64,000 nt of DNA from Vitreoscilla filiformis (GCF_002222655.1 NZ_CP022423.1:558001-622000), one strand, 5' to 3'; shown: positions 53,393-63,932, numbered from the stretch's first letter. The notes: a model not told the origin generated them from the letters alone. Made by a program: numbers and translations.

Positions 53393-55660
53393 TCAAACCA
53401 CCGCGAGAGGGGGTGGCTCAGAGGCTGGCGGAGTCCTTTGTTCTGTGAAGCTGGGAAATGATAACGAAACCGAAGCGCCACTCACCCCATCGGCCCCTCC
53501 CGCCGCAGGCAAGTTTGTCAGGCGCACCCGCGCACCATGTTCTTCAGCGATCTTTTTCACCACCGCCAACCCCAGGCCCGTGCCTTTGCTTTTGGTGGTG
53601 ATGTAGGGCTCAAAAGCGCGTTTGAGCACTTTGTCGCTGAAACCGGGGCCATTGTCGGTCACTTTCAGGCGAACCCGTACCCCACTTCCCTCACTTGGAG
53701 CCAACTCGGTACACACCGACACGCTTCCATGGGCCTGATCCTCAATGGCCTCCAGCGCGTTTTGCACCAAGTTGTGGATGACTTGGCGCAACTGCGTCGC
53801 ATCTCCCGGAATGGGCGGCAAGGGCGCACCGTACTGCACCTGCAAGCGCCCGCGCTCCTGCGCTTCACCGTACAGGCCCAGCACCTCTTGCACCAAAGCA
53901 TTCAAATCGAGCGGCTGCATGCGGGCCGGCGGCAAGCGGGCAAAGTCGCGGAATTCATTCACCAGCTTCTTCATGGCCTGCACTTGGGTGACGATGGTCG
54001 CCACCGAACGCACCAGCATGGCCTGATCGGGGCCTTCGAGTTTGGCTTCGAGCTTGTGCTGCATGCGCTCCGCCGACAACTGAATCGGCGTCAACGGATT
54101 CTTGATTTCGTGCGCCACACGCCGCGCCACCTCCGCCCAAGCTTCGCTGCGCTGGGCGGACACCACTTCGGTGATGTCGTCAAACACCACCAGCCGAGCG
54201 CCACCGGGCAGGACAGCCCCGCGCACCAGCAACGTCAGGTGATGGTCGAGGCTGCCCGTCACCGGCAGTTGCAGGGAGTCTTGCCAGGTGGTCGGCTCCC
54301 CCACGTCGCTCTGTTGCAGCTCGGCATCGAAACGTTGCCAGATCATGCGGGCGAAATCGGCCAGCTCGGGGCGCTCGGCCCAATCGTGGCCTGTCCAATC
54401 GTTCAGCGGCACCCGCAGAATGCGCGCCGCTCCTGGGTTGACGGTGTCCACCCGCTGCCAAGCGTCGAACACGATCACCCCAGCCGTCAAGTTGTCCAAG
54501 ATGGTTTGCAACCAAGTGCGTGCCCGCTCCAGCTCGCGCAAGCTGCGCTCGGCTTGCTCGCGGGCGCTGCCCAATTGCTCGGTCATGAGGGCGAAACTGC
54601 GCGTCAAGCCGCCCAGCTCGTCCCGCGAGGCAAACACGGGCTTGGCGCCCAAATCCCCCCGCGCCACTTGACGCATGCCCTCAGCCAACAGCAGCAAGGG
54701 CCGCACCAACTCACGCCCCAGCACCACGGCCAGCGCCACCGCCGCAAACACCGACAGCGCCAGCGACAGCGTCAAGGTACCGGTGTACATGCGCCGCAAC
54801 CCGTCACGCGCCAAGTCACGTTGCTGGTATTCCCGGTAGGCAGCTTGTACCAACAAGGCATTGCCCGTCAGTGCCCGGGGCAGGGCCTGCACCGTCATCA
54901 GGTAACGCACGTCGTCGGCCCGCAGGCTCAGTCGCGTGCTGGGCACGGGAGCCACACCCCGCAAACGCCCCTGGATGTTCTCGGGCGCCAGGCTTTCGTC
55001 GTCCAATCCTTCGATGTGCGTGGCCACACGGGCTTGGCGAGCTTGCTTGAGCAATTGGGCTTGGGGGCGATCCACCGCCCAATCGGTTTGCGTCAGGGTG
55101 CTGACCACGGGTGTGCCGTGGTGATCCAGCAGCGTGAGGGACTCCATGCCCATTTGCTCGCGCAGGCGCTCCAGCGTCATGAGTGTGTCCACGCTGGAGA
55201 CTTCACCGATGCGTGCAGCGGCGGTGCGAGTTTTGGCGGTGAAGTCACTGTTCAGGGCTTCGAGGGTGCCTTTGCCCAGGGCCAAGCCGGCATCCAAAGC
55301 GCGCTCGACTTTCTCATCGAACCACGCTTCGATGCTGCTGGAGACGAACTGGTAACTCACCGTGTAAATCAGCGCCCCCGGCAGTACCCCCACCAGGGCA
55401 AAAATACCGGCGAGTTTGAGCAGCAGTTTGGTGCCAAAAAAACCCCGCCGCATGCGCAGCCAAATGCGCCCAACGATGAACACCAACGTGCCCGCCAGCG
55501 CCATGGCCACCAGCACGTTCACCCAGAACAGCCAGAGAAAATGCCGGTCGATGTCCAACGGCCCTTGCTGCAACAGCGGCAGCATGAAACTCAGCAACAG
55601 CCCCATGCCCGCCATGGCCAACAAGGCCACGCCCCAACCCCAGCGAGTGCCCGATTTCAT
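53393..55660 (-). CDS. NtrY-like membrane sensor histidine kinase
   Basis: 755-residue kinase. Three hydrophobic segments near the N-terminus (about 9-29, 40-62, 82-108), a periplasmic segment, a fourth helix near 300, HAMP (LAEGMRQVARGDL), PAS (TILDNLTAGVIVFD), HisKA with the phosphorylated His in RRVAHEIKNPLTPIQ, and HATPase (VIHNLVQNALEAIED, DNGPGF, GTGLGLAVVKKIAEEHG). Family members sense nitrogen or redox state. Start overlaps the DUF4390 stop. Confidence 0.93.
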   Translation of the reverse strand: MKSGTRWGWGVALLAMAGMGLLLSFMLPLLQQGPLDIDRHFLWLFWVNVLVAMALAGTLVFIVGRIWLRMRRGFFGTKLLLKLAGIFALVGVLPGALIYTVSYQFVSSSIEAWFDEKVERALDAGLALGKGTLEALNSDFTAKTRTAAARIGEVSSVDTLMTLERLREQMGMESLTLLDHHGTPVVSTLTQTDWAVDRPQAQLLKQARQARVATHIEGLDDESLAPENIQGRLRGVAPVPSTRLSLRADDVRYLMTVQALPRALTGNALLVQAAYREYQQRDLARDGLRRMYTGTLTLSLALSVFAAVALAVVLGRELVRPLLLLAEGMRQVARGDLGAKPVFASRDELGGLTRSFALMTEQLGSAREQAERSLRELERARTWLQTILDNLTAGVIVFDAWQRVDTVNPGAARILRVPLNDWTGHDWAERPELADFARMIWQRFDAELQQSDVGEPTTWQDSLQLPVTGSLDHHLTLLVRGAVLPGGARLVVFDDITEVVSAQRSEAWAEVARRVAHEIKNPLTPIQLSAERMQHKLEAKLEGPDQAMLVRSVATIVTQVQAMKKLVNEFRDFARLPPARMQPLDLNALVQEVLGLYGEAQERGRLQVQYGAPLPPIPGDATQLRQVIHNLVQNALEAIEDQAHGSVSVCTELAPSEGSGVRVRLKVTDNGPGFSDKVLKRAFEPYITTKSKGTGLGLAVVKKIAEEHGARVRLTNLPAAGGADGVSGASVSLSFPSFTEQRTPPASEPPPLAVV

Positions 55661-56295
55661 GGTGCGTCACGCCCAGGATCGACGCGCACGGTGCGTTCGA
55701 CCTCCAAGCGCCAATCCCCCATCGACACCAAATCGATTTGCATCGGGCGGGGCAACTGGCTGTTGTCCAGCCGATAACTGAACTCGATGTAGGACTTGTC
55801 CCCGGGCGTCACCGCGTCGGCATCGCTCACGCGCCAGTCGGTGATGCGTGAGGCCATGGCCAACGCTTCACTCAAGGTGGCCACAGTCTGGTGCAGCGCC
55901 CCGCCCTGGCTGACGCGCCAAGACGAGGTCAGTGGCTGGTACGCCAAACGCCAGGTGCGGTTCACGCGGGCCAGGCGTTCATCGCGCCAGTACCAGCGTG
56001 GCCGGTACAAGGTGGCCTGTGCCTCAAAGTACAGAGGGATGCCGCGTTGCAGCACCTCCTCAATGGAGCGACCCAAGGTGGGCCGCACGGCCACACTCAG
56101 CAGTAAGGCGCCATCTTGCCGGGAGACGTCCAAGCGGTGGACGTCGATCCCAGGCGCACCGCCCCCCATGGACGCCCAGACAGACCCACTCAGGCCCAAG
56201 CAGGCGGCCCCCATCAGCGCTCGCCCCCACCGCCGCCGAACGGCATCCACGGGCACTGGCGATGACACAAACACGCAGGCGGGCTTCACAGGCAA
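55657..56295 (-). CDS. DUF4390 family exported protein
   Basis: 212 residues with a signal-like N-terminus (RALMGAACLGLSGSVWA). Visible DUF4390 traits: RPTLGRSIEEVLQRGIPLYFEAQATLYRPRWYWRD segment with the tryptophans, ARVNRTWRLAYQPLTSSW, and FSYRLDNSQLPRPMQ. Family function unknown; it is regularly found between rsmB and ntrY in Burkholderiales, as here. Gap to rsmB is 5 bases. Confidence 0.88.
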   Translation of the reverse strand: MPVKPACVFVSSPVPVDAVRRRWGRALMGAACLGLSGSVWASMGGGAPGIDVHRLDVSRQDGALLLSVAVRPTLGRSIEEVLQRGIPLYFEAQATLYRPRWYWRDERLARVNRTWRLAYQPLTSSWRVSQGGALHQTVATLSEALAMASRITDWRVSDADAVTPGDKSYIEFSYRLDNSQLPRPMQIDLVSMGDWRLEVERTVRVDPGRDAP

Positions 56296-56300
56296 ATCAC

Positions 56301-57680
56301 TCAGGCTGAACCAGGGACAGCGCTGCTCGGCGCTGGCGAATGCAGCAGGGCGTAATAAAACCCGTCGGCCACCGCTGCGGTGGGATTGTCCGGCAGCATC
56401 AACACATGCCCTGGCGCGACCGGATCGACCTGCACCGTGCCGGGGCTTTGGCGTTGCACAAACGCCTCAACTTGCGCCGCCCCTTCCGCCCGGAACACCG
56501 AACACGTGGCATACACCAAACGCCCACCCGGCTTGAGCAACGGCCACAGCGCCTCCAACAGCTCGGCTTGGATGTGCGCCAGGGCGGTGATGTCCTGCGC
56601 GCGGCGCAGCCAAGCGATGTCCGGATGGCGCCGCACGATGCCCGACGCACTGCACGGTGCATCCAGCAAGATGGCATCGAAGGGCCGACCGTCCCACCAA
56701 TCGGCCACGCGGCGGGCGTCGGCAGCGTGGGTGCGGGCCCGCAGGCCCAAGCGCGCCAACGTGTCCTCGACGCGGCGCAAACGCTGGGCGTCAGCGTCCA
56801 GCGCCAGCACGTCCAGATCCGGGCGCCATTCCAGCAAATGCGCGGTTTTGCCACCGGGAGCGGCGCAGGCGTCCAGCACGCGAGCGCCGGGCGGCAAGGC
56901 TTGCCCATCGTGGCCCAGCACGAGGGCGGCTGCCCGCTGCGCCGAGGCATCTTGTACCGACACCCACCCCTCCGCAAAACCCGGCAACCGTTCGACCGGA
57001 CAGGGCTGGGTGAGGCACAACGCGTCCGGCCACAGCGCAGCCTCCAACGGCACCGCCGACAACCCCACCGCCGCCAGTGCTTCCAGGTAAGCCGCCACCG
57101 TGCTGCGCTGGCGATTGACGCGCAACACCATCGGCGGATGGCGCTGGGCCTGCGCCAACAGCGTGGCCCAATGGTCGGGCCAATCGCGGCGCAACTGGTC
57201 GATCCACCAGCGGGGGTGATTCCAACAGGCAACCGGATCGGCTTTCGGCCCGGTGGTCAAGGTGCTGACCCAGGTGTCGCGCTCACGGATGAACCGGCGC
57301 AACACCGCATTCACAAAACCTGCCGACGCAGGGGCCACACGTTGCACGGCGCTCACCGCTTGGTTGACCAAGGTGTGATCAGCGTAAGGCGGGGCCTCGT
57401 CGGCGGGCCACAGCAGCGCCAGCGCGCACAGCAGCAGCCCCTCAACTTCAGGGGGCGGTTGACGCGGCGCCAAACGCTGGCGCAGCGCCTGGGCTGTGCC
57501 CAAACGCCGCAGCACGGTAAAAGCCAATGCCTGGGTGCCAGGGCGCAGGGCGGCCGGGGTTCGGGTCAGGGCTTCGGTGAGGGAGCGGCCCGCACGCACG
57601 GCCGACACGGCATCGGCGGTGCTGGCCAACAAGCGGGCTAGGGCGGGCGAAGGAGAAGAGGGGGAAGAAGGTGCGTTCAC
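56301..57680 (-). CDS. rsmB: 16S rRNA (cytosine-967-C5)-methyltransferase
   Basis: Methylates C967 of 16S rRNA. The 459 residues have an N-terminal NusB-like helical domain (about 1-150) and a C-terminal SAM methyltransferase with VLDACAAPGGKTAHLLE, LLDAPCSASGIVRRHPD (motif IV, Pro-Cys) and LVYATCSVFRAEG (motif VI catalytic Cys). The second Cys in the PCSA motif is also intact. First gene of the rsmB-DUF4390-ntrY-ntrX unit. Confidence 0.95.
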   Translation of the reverse strand: MNAPSSPSSPSPALARLLASTADAVSAVRAGRSLTEALTRTPAALRPGTQALAFTVLRRLGTAQALRQRLAPRQPPPEVEGLLLCALALLWPADEAPPYADHTLVNQAVSAVQRVAPASAGFVNAVLRRFIRERDTWVSTLTTGPKADPVACWNHPRWWIDQLRRDWPDHWATLLAQAQRHPPMVLRVNRQRSTVAAYLEALAAVGLSAVPLEAALWPDALCLTQPCPVERLPGFAEGWVSVQDASAQRAAALVLGHDGQALPPGARVLDACAAPGGKTAHLLEWRPDLDVLALDADAQRLRRVEDTLARLGLRARTHAADARRVADWWDGRPFDAILLDAPCSASGIVRRHPDIAWLRRAQDITALAHIQAELLEALWPLLKPGGRLVYATCSVFRAEGAAQVEAFVQRQSPGTVQVDPVAPGHVLMLPDNPTAAVADGFYYALLHSPAPSSAVPGSA

Positions 57681-57773
57681 GCGGGGAGTCTAACCAGCAC
57701 GCGCCATGGGGTCATGACGCTTGCGGCATCGTCTCGCACAATCGAACTCCCCCCTAACGTGCAGGAGACCCCC

Positions 57774-58520
57774 ATGATGCCTTCTTCCGCCACCGTTCCC
57801 GCTTCGCTCATCTTGCGTGAAGAAGACTTGGCCCGGCTGCCCGCGTCTGAACGCATTCGTTACCGCTTGGTGGGCGCCGAGCGGCGCTACCACGCCAACG
57901 ACAACATCGCCGAATTCATCCAAGCCGGCGAGCTCGAAGAGCTCAAAGCCGAAGTGCAAGCCAAGATGGCCGAAGTGCTCAAGGCCCTGGTCATCGACAC
58001 CCAAAGCGACCACAACACCCAGGACACCGCCAAGCGCGTGGCCAAGATGTTCATCGAGGAAGTGTTCCGGGGCCGCTACCAGCCGATGCCGAGCGTGACC
58101 GAATTCCCCAACGTCTCGCGCCTGAACGAGTTGATGATCGTCGGGCCCATCAGTGTGCGTTCGGCTTGCTCTCATCACATGTGCCCGATTTTGGGCAAGA
58201 TTTGGATCGGCATCCTGCCCAACGAACACTCCAACCTCATCGGCCTGAGCAAATATGCGCGGGTGGCGGACTGGATCATGTCCCGCCCGCAGATCCAAGA
58301 AGAAGCCGTGATCATGCTCGCGGACACGCTGCAAGCGCGTGTCAAACCGGACGGGCTGGCCATCGTCATGGAAGCCGATCACTTTTGCATGCACTGGCGC
58401 GGCGTCAAGGACAGCGATTCGGCCATGACCAACAGCGTCATGCGTGGCGCGTTCTTGCAGGATGCCAACTTGCGGCGCGAGTTTCTCTCGCTGCTGCCTG
58501 GCCGCCGCGAGCGGGCCTGA
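57774..58520 (+). CDS. folE: GTP cyclohydrolase I
   Basis: First step of folate/pterin synthesis, GTP to dihydroneopterin triphosphate. The 248 residues carry the zinc and active-site block RSACSHHMCPILGKIWIG, the family stretches VAKMFIEEVFRGRY and GLSKYARVADWIM, and the second zinc Cys near the C-terminus in EADHFCMHWRGV. ATG 57774 follows GCAGGAGA. A BLUF gene starts 17 bases later. Confidence 0.95.
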   Translation: MMPSSATVPASLILREEDLARLPASERIRYRLVGAERRYHANDNIAEFIQAGELEELKAEVQAKMAEVLKALVIDTQSDHNTQDTAKRVAKMFIEEVFRGRYQPMPSVTEFPNVSRLNELMIVGPISVRSACSHHMCPILGKIWIGILPNEHSNLIGLSKYARVADWIMSRPQIQEEAVIMLADTLQARVKPDGLAIVMEADHFCMHWRGVKDSDSAMTNSVMRGAFLQDANLRREFLSLLPGRRERA

Positions 58521-58537
58521 GCCGGGGAGCCGACAGC

Positions 58538-58963
58538 ATGCTGGTTCGCCTGTTGTACGCCAGCCGGGCCGCCGTGCAGCTGGACGCCGAGGAACTGGGC
58601 ACCATCCTGCGCCAGGCGCGCCAGCACAACCCGGCGCAAGGCATCACCGGCGCGCTGTGTTTTTCGGATGGCACGTTCTTGCAGCTCATCGAAGGCGGGC
58701 GCAGCGCGGTCAATGCGCTGTTCCAGCGCATCAGCCGCGACCCCCGCCACACCGATGTGCTACTCCTGCACTACACGGAAATCAGCGAACGGCGTTTTGC
58801 CAATTGGACGATGGGGCAGGTGCAACTGTCACGCGTCAACCCGGCGTTGCTGCTGAAGTACTCGGAGGGCACCTCGCTCGATCCTTATGCCCTGTCTGGC
58901 CCCGCCATGCTGCGGCTGTTTGAGGAATGGTTGGGCTGCGCCGCCATCGTGGGCCAGGGCTGA
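58538..58963 (+). CDS. BLUF-domain blue-light sensor protein
   Basis: 141-residue single-domain flavin photoreceptor. The residues that make up the BLUF photocycle are present at canonical spacing: Tyr7 (LLYASRA), Asn31 (ARQHNPAQGITGAL) and Gln49 (TFLQLIEGG); the intervals of 24 and 18 equal those in AppA. A typical C-terminal cap is present (RRFANWTMGQVQ). No output domain, so it must act through a partner. Lies 17 bases after folE. Confidence 0.93.
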   Translation: MLVRLLYASRAAVQLDAEELGTILRQARQHNPAQGITGALCFSDGTFLQLIEGGRSAVNALFQRISRDPRHTDVLLLHYTEISERRFANWTMGQVQLSRVNPALLLKYSEGTSLDPYALSGPAMLRLFEEWLGCAAIVGQG

Positions 58964-58969
58964 AGCCCA

Positions 58970-59716
58970 TCAGATGAACGGTGGCCGCCCGTTCAGCAAC
59001 AAAGCCACGCCGAGCAGGGCAATCACCCCGCCAACGCAACGCATGGCACTTTGGGCGGGCAGGCGACCATGCAATTTGTCACCCAACCAAAGCCCGGCCA
59101 CACAGCACACCAGGCCCAGCAGAAACACTTTGAGCACGATGAGTTTGAGCATCAAGCCCAAAATGACCATGAAAACAATGCGAAACGCCCCGTCGAAACG
59201 AGCAAGAAATGAAAATGTGCTGCGCAGTGCCGTGACATCCCGCAGGCGCCCAGCCAAGTAAATGATGTAAGGCGGCGCACTGACACCAAACATGGCCCCC
59301 GTGGCACCGCCAGAAAACCCCGCCAGCGGCGCCCAGCGTTCAGACAGCACGGAAATGGCATCTGGCTTGATTGCGTAGTAAGCGCCAAACACGATCACCA
59401 CGACACTCAAAGCTTGCATCATGAGGGTGTTATCGGTGGTTGCCAGCAGGCAAACCCCCGTCACACACCCCACGAGGCTGTAGGGCAGGAGGCGAAGAAT
59501 CTCCTGTTTATCCACCCCTGAGCTGCGTTTGCCCCACGAGAGTTGCAGGGCTGCCACATAATCAATCAGCATCACCCCCGGCACCACTTCGGAGACTGGA
59601 AAATACCGGCTCAAAATGGGCACAGCCACCATGGCCGAACCAAACCCGACGATGCCCCGGATCACATAGGCGAGCAACAAGCCCGCCGCCATGACCGAAT
59701 AATCTGCCCATGCCAT
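58970..59716 (-). CDS. TauE/SafE-family membrane permease
   Basis: 248 residues, 7-8 hydrophobic segments, with family motifs VIRGIVGFGSAMVAVP near the N-terminus and GGATGAMFGVSAPPYIIYLAG in the middle. Family members export small organosulfur or sulfite-type anions; the substrate here is unknown. It lies 4 bases downstream of the ThiO-like gene. Confidence 0.87.
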   Translation of the reverse strand: MAWADYSVMAAGLLLAYVIRGIVGFGSAMVAVPILSRYFPVSEVVPGVMLIDYVAALQLSWGKRSSGVDKQEILRLLPYSLVGCVTGVCLLATTDNTLMMQALSVVVIVFGAYYAIKPDAISVLSERWAPLAGFSGGATGAMFGVSAPPYIIYLAGRLRDVTALRSTFSFLARFDGAFRIVFMVILGLMLKLIVLKVFLLGLVCCVAGLWLGDKLHGRLPAQSAMRCVGGVIALLGVALLLNGRPPFI

Positions 59717-59720
59717 GAGA

Positions 59721-60821
59721 TTACAAAATGGGGCGGTCTGGGTTTTGCGTGCGCCAAGCGTGGGGGGCGGGATTCAATTTTGGGGTTTCGCCGTACATCA
59801 ACTGCCCCAGCAGTTCCGCCGAAGAAGGTGCCTCGGTCAAACCATAAGCCCGGTGGCCTGCATTGGCCCACAGATTTTCCAATTCGGGATGACGGCCAAT
59901 CGTCGGCAGATAATCAGGCGAAGCCGGGCGCAAACCAGCCCAATGCACTTCAGGCTCCAACCGATGCAGCAGTGGCAGAATGTCCCCTGCCCGATGGTGG
60001 ATGGCGGTGCGGGCGGCTTCTGTGGTGGACTTGTCAAAACCCACGGCTTCGCGGGTGGTGCCAGCCAAAATCAACCCATCCTGACGGGGCACCAAGTAGA
60101 ACTGATCTTCCGTCAATACCACAATGGGCAGCACATCCGGGCGGGTGCGGAACAGCAGGATTTGCCCGCGCAGGGGCCAAACATCCATGTTGCCCGTCAA
60201 TTCAGGGCCCAATAACTTGGTGCTCCAGGCGCCGGCAGCGATCACATACTGATCCGCTTCCAAAATGCCTTGGGGGGTTGAAATACCGGTAACCCGATTA
60301 TTCGCTGTCAGCACCGACAACGCTGGGGTGTGCGGCACAATTTCCACCCCCAACAGTTCCGCCGCACGAATCGCCGCAGAGCCGACACGTGGGTTGCGAA
60401 TGGAAGCCACATCACGCATCCACACACAGCTTCCGCCCGTTAAGTGGGGGGAAAACTCATGCAGATCACGGGCTTCACCAAACTGCTGGTTTTTTTGGCA
60501 CCACTCGACACCCTTTTGGGTGTCGGCTTGCAGCACCGCCATCCCGCAGCGACGGTATTCAGTAGACAGCCCCGAAATTCCTTCAATGGTTTCATTGAAT
60601 TCTTCGTACAACTGCATGCCCCGGCTGGCGATGGCATTGACTTCTTCGTTAAAACGCCACGGAGGCAACGGCGCCAAAATTCCACTACCCGCCCAAGAGG
60701 ACTCGCGTGCGGGCAAACCCTTATCAATGATCTTCACACGCTGACCGCGACGGGCCAACATAATTGCCGTGGCGAGGCCATTGATTCCAGCCCCAACGAT
60801 CAACGTATCAACGCGGCCCAT
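59721..60821 (-). CDS. FAD-dependent amine oxidase, ThiO/DadA-like
   Basis: 366-residue DAO-fold oxidoreductase. Rossmann FAD motif LIVGAGINGLATAIML at the N-terminus, ESSWAGSGILAPLPPW which is close to glycine oxidase ThiO, and C-terminal FAD contact WAGLRPASPDYLPTIG with ANAGHRAYGLTEAPS. It probably oxidises glycine or a related amine; no thiamine genes lie nearby to confirm ThiO. A -10-like TATACT lies about 65 bases upstream on the minus strand. Confidence 0.85.
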   Translation of the reverse strand: MGRVDTLIVGAGINGLATAIMLARRGQRVKIIDKGLPARESSWAGSGILAPLPPWRFNEEVNAIASRGMQLYEEFNETIEGISGLSTEYRRCGMAVLQADTQKGVEWCQKNQQFGEARDLHEFSPHLTGGSCVWMRDVASIRNPRVGSAAIRAAELLGVEIVPHTPALSVLTANNRVTGISTPQGILEADQYVIAAGAWSTKLLGPELTGNMDVWPLRGQILLFRTRPDVLPIVVLTEDQFYLVPRQDGLILAGTTREAVGFDKSTTEAARTAIHHRAGDILPLLHRLEPEVHWAGLRPASPDYLPTIGRHPELENLWANAGHRAYGLTEAPSSAELLGQLMYGETPKLNPAPHAWRTQNPDRPIL

Positions 60822-60958
60822 GTCTGCTCCTGGATGCCAATTTCGATTGGCGGGTTTTTGGAGAGTGGTTTGGATAAAATCCGCCGCAGTATAACGCAGA
60901 GATAGGATGCGCCCACCCCCACCGCCAAGAATACAAGTAACACTTTGAAAAAAATGGC

Positions 60959-61672
60959 TCAGGGCCTACAGCGCTGCTGCCAAGCGTCCCACCCTTTGGC
61001 GCGCAGCTCACACGCCGGGCAATGGCCGCACCCATGGCCCCACGGGTGCAGCGTGCCGCGCTCGCCCAAGTAGCAGGTGTGGGTGTGCTCCACGATCAAG
61101 CGGTTCAGTGCCTCGCCGCCCAGTTGCTGGGTGAGTGCCCAGGTGTCTGCCTTGTCGAGGAACATCAGCGGCGTTTCCACCGTCATCGGGCCGTCCAAAC
61201 CGAGCGAAAGGGCCACTTGCAGCGCTTTGAGGGTGTTGTCGCGGCAGTCCGGGTAGCCCGAATAGTCGGTCTCGCACATGCCGCCCACGAGCACGGACAA
61301 ACCCCGGCGATACGCCAACGTGGCCGCAAACGTCAAAAACAGGAGGTTGCGTCCCGGCACAAACGTGTTGGGCAAACCATTGGCTTGCATCTCGATGGCC
61401 CGTTCGGCGGTCAGCGCGCAATCGCTGATTTGGCCAAGCACGCTCAAATCCAACAGGTGATCTTCACCCAAGCGCGCCGCCCAGGCCGGGAACTGGCGCG
61501 CCAGCTCAGTGCGCACGGTCAACCGGCAATCCAGCTCGATGCGGTGGCGCTGGCCGTAATCAAACCCCAGCGTTTCGACCCGGCTGAAGCGCTCCAGCGC
61601 CCAGGCCAAGCAAGCGGTGGAATCCTGCCCGCCTGAAAACAGCACCAGCGCGCCACGCGGGCTCACGCTCAC
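60959..61672 (-). CDS. queC: 7-cyano-7-deazaguanine synthase
   Basis: Queuosine-pathway ATPase making preQ0. The 237 residues show the PP-loop [12 protein letters not shown] and a C-terminal zinc site with four cysteines ([19 protein letters not shown]). Likely start is GTG 61672 overlapping the proA stop (GTGA); a GTG two codons later is also possible. The upstream in-frame ATG (61705) lies inside proA. Confidence 0.94.
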   Translation of the reverse strand: MSVSPRGALVLFSGGQDSTACLAWALERFSRVETLGFDYGQRHRIELDCRLTVRTELARQFPAWAARLGEDHLLDLSVLGQISDCALTAERAIEMQANGLPNTFVPGRNLLFLTFAATLAYRRGLSVLVGGMCETDYSGYPDCRDNTLKALQVALSLGLDGPMTVETPLMFLDKADTWALTQQLGGEALNRLIVEHTHTCYLGERGTLHPWGHGCGHCPACELRAKGWDAWQQRCRP

Positions 61673-62958
61673 GAACGCACCTCGCCTTGGCCCAGCACCA
61701 CCCATTTCATCGAGGTCAGCCCTTCCAGGCCGACGGGGCCACGGGCGTGGAACTTGTCGGTGGAAATGCCGATTTCGGCGCCGAGGCCGTACTCAAAACC
61801 GTCCGCAAACCGCGTGCTGGCGTTGACCATCACGCTGCTCGAATCGACCTCGCGCAAAAACCGCATGGCGTTCGGGTGGTTGGTGGTGAGGATGGCGTCG
61901 GTGTGGTGCGAGCCGTAGCGGTTGATGTGGGCGATGGCTTCATCCAAGCCGCTCACCACTTTCACGCTGATGATGGGCGCGAGGTATTCCTCGAACCAAT
62001 CGGACTCAGTGGCATCCGCCAACTGGGCGCCGGGCACGTCGCTCAGCATCGATTTGGCCGCCGGGCAGCAGCGCATCTCCACGCCCTTGGCCGCAAAGAT
62101 CGCGCCGATCTTGGGCAGGAACGCCGCCGCGCTGCGCGCATGCACCAGGAGGCTTTCGGTGGCGTTGCAGGGGCTGTACTTTTGGGTCTTGGCGTTGTCG
62201 GTGACGATCAACGCTTGTTCGATGTCCACCTCGGCATCGATGTAGGTGTGGCAATTGCCGTCCAGGTGTTTGATGACGGGCACACGCGCTTCGGCGCTGA
62301 TGCGCTCGATCAGCCCCTTGCCGCCACGCGGGATGATCACATCCACGTACTCGGGCATGGCGATGAGTCGGCCCACAGCGGCGCGGTCGGTGGTTTCCAC
62401 CAACTGCACGGCCTCGGCTGGCAAGCCAGCTTCCACCAACGCGGCCTGAACCAACTGCCACAGCGCCAAGTTCGAGTGGATCGCTTCCGAGCCGCCGCGC
62501 AGGATGCAGGCGTTACCGCTCTTGATGGCCAACGAGGCGGCCTCGATCGTCACGTTCGGGCGGCTCTCGTAAATCATGCCGAACACACCCAGCGGCACGC
62601 GCATCTGGCCGACGCTGATGCCGGTTGGCCGGCGCTTCACACCGGTGATTTCGCCGATGGGATCGGGCATGGCGGCGAGTTGCTCGCAGCCTTCGGCGAC
62701 GGTGGCCACCACCTTGAGCGTCAAGCGCAGGCGATCGACCATCGGAGCGGCCAGGCCGGCCAGCTCGGCGGCGGCGATGTCCTTGGCATTGGCGGCTTGC
62801 AGGGGCTCGCCAGCTTCGCGCAACCGGCGAGCCAGCGCCAGCAAAGCGGCGTTTTTGGCACGCGTGCTGGCGCGGGCCATGACGGTGGCAGCGGCGCGGG
62901 CTTGGGCGCCCAACGCAGCCATGTAAGTGGGGATGTCGTGCGGGGTGGCGGTGCTCAT
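61669..62958 (-). CDS. proA: Gamma-glutamyl phosphate reductase
   Basis: NADPH-dependent second step of proline synthesis. The 429 residues, from ATG 62958 ([13 protein letters not shown]), contain [53 protein letters not shown] and the catalytic Cys in [14 protein letters not shown]. The frame extends upstream into the AEC gene but the overlap ATGA at 62955-62958 fixes the start. queC follows by overlap. Confidence 0.96.
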   Translation of the reverse strand: MSTATPHDIPTYMAALGAQARAAATVMARASTRAKNAALLALARRLREAGEPLQAANAKDIAAAELAGLAAPMVDRLRLTLKVVATVAEGCEQLAAMPDPIGEITGVKRRPTGISVGQMRVPLGVFGMIYESRPNVTIEAASLAIKSGNACILRGGSEAIHSNLALWQLVQAALVEAGLPAEAVQLVETTDRAAVGRLIAMPEYVDVIIPRGGKGLIERISAEARVPVIKHLDGNCHTYIDAEVDIEQALIVTDNAKTQKYSPCNATESLLVHARSAAAFLPKIGAIFAAKGVEMRCCPAAKSMLSDVPGAQLADATESDWFEEYLAPIISVKVVSGLDEAIAHINRYGSHHTDAILTTNHPNAMRFLREVDSSSVMVNASTRFADGFEYGLGAEIGISTDKFHARGPVGLEGLTSMKWVVLGQGEVRS

Positions 62959-63929
62959 GGGGGGATTATCGCCAGCAAGCTCATCCACAGCGGCACACTC
63001 CCAGCCACCAGCAGGGTGGAGACCACGGTGGCCGCCGTCACCTCGGCTTCGGCCACGCGGTAACGCTGCGCGAACAGCAAGGCATTGCTGCCCGATGGCA
63101 GGCTGGCCATCATGACGACCACATTCAGCGCCAGCCCTCTCAGCCCAAACACGCCATATGCCACGGCCAGCACCCCGAGCGGATGCAGCACCATTTTGAG
63201 CAGCACCAAACTCAGCGCCCCCCGCAACGAACGCGGCCAGCCCAGGTAAGCCAGGGACATCCCGATCAACGTCAAACACAGCGGCACCACAGCCGAACCC
63301 AGGACGTGCAAGACCTCGTCCACCGGCCCCGGCAAGGCCCAGCCTGTGACGTTCCACAGCAACCCCGCCAGCACCGGCAGGACGACGGGATGCACCACCG
63401 TATTGCGCAGTGTCAAACGCAGCATCGCCCAGCGGTTGGCGCCGCCTTGCTCACGCGCCAAGTCGGACTCCACCAAGGCCGTCAGCACCGTCAACAACAC
63501 CAGGGCGTGCAAGCTGACGAGCGTCAGATGCAACCCGAGACCGGCTTCGCCAAACAAAGCCGCCGCCAGGGGGATGCCAATCTGCACCGAGTTGCCAAAA
63601 CTCACCGTAATGGCCCGTGTGGCCGCCAAAGCGGCGGGGCGTTCCGGGTGGCGCGTGCGCTGCCAGCGGTTCCAGGCGTAAACGAGCAGCAGCAAGCCCA
63701 CGGTCGGCACAAAAAACGCGGCGAGCATGTGCCAAGGCAGCGTCGCCAGCTCGATGCGCGCCGTGGTGCGAAACAGCAGCGCTGGCGCAAACAGGTAGAA
63801 CGCGGCGTGCGCCAGCACACGCGCTGGGTCGGCCTGCTCATCCCCCAACCAACGCAGCCGGCCCACCACCCAGCCCAACACCACCACCAGCACGATGGCC
63901 AGCAGCTTGGAGAACAGGGCCAGGGTCAT
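62955..63929 (-). CDS. AEC-family (auxin efflux carrier-like) transporter
   Basis: 324 residues with about ten hydrophobic segments arranged in two halves. Family-typical stretches: [40 protein letters not shown], and [18 protein letters not shown] at the second-half helix break. Substrates in bacteria include malonate and other small carboxylates; not determined here. Overlaps proA by 4 bases. Confidence 0.86.
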   Translation of the reverse strand: MTLALFSKLLAIVLVVVLGWVVGRLRWLGDEQADPARVLAHAAFYLFAPALLFRTTARIELATLPWHMLAAFFVPTVGLLLLVYAWNRWQRTRHPERPAALAATRAITVSFGNSVQIGIPLAAALFGEAGLGLHLTLVSLHALVLLTVLTALVESDLAREQGGANRWAMLRLTLRNTVVHPVVLPVLAGLLWNVTGWALPGPVDEVLHVLGSAVVPLCLTLIGMSLAYLGWPRSLRGALSLVLLKMVLHPLGVLAVAYGVFGLRGLALNVVVMMASLPSGSNALLFAQRYRVAEAEVTAATVVSTLLVAGSVPLWMSLLAIIPP

Positions 63930-63932
63930 GCG

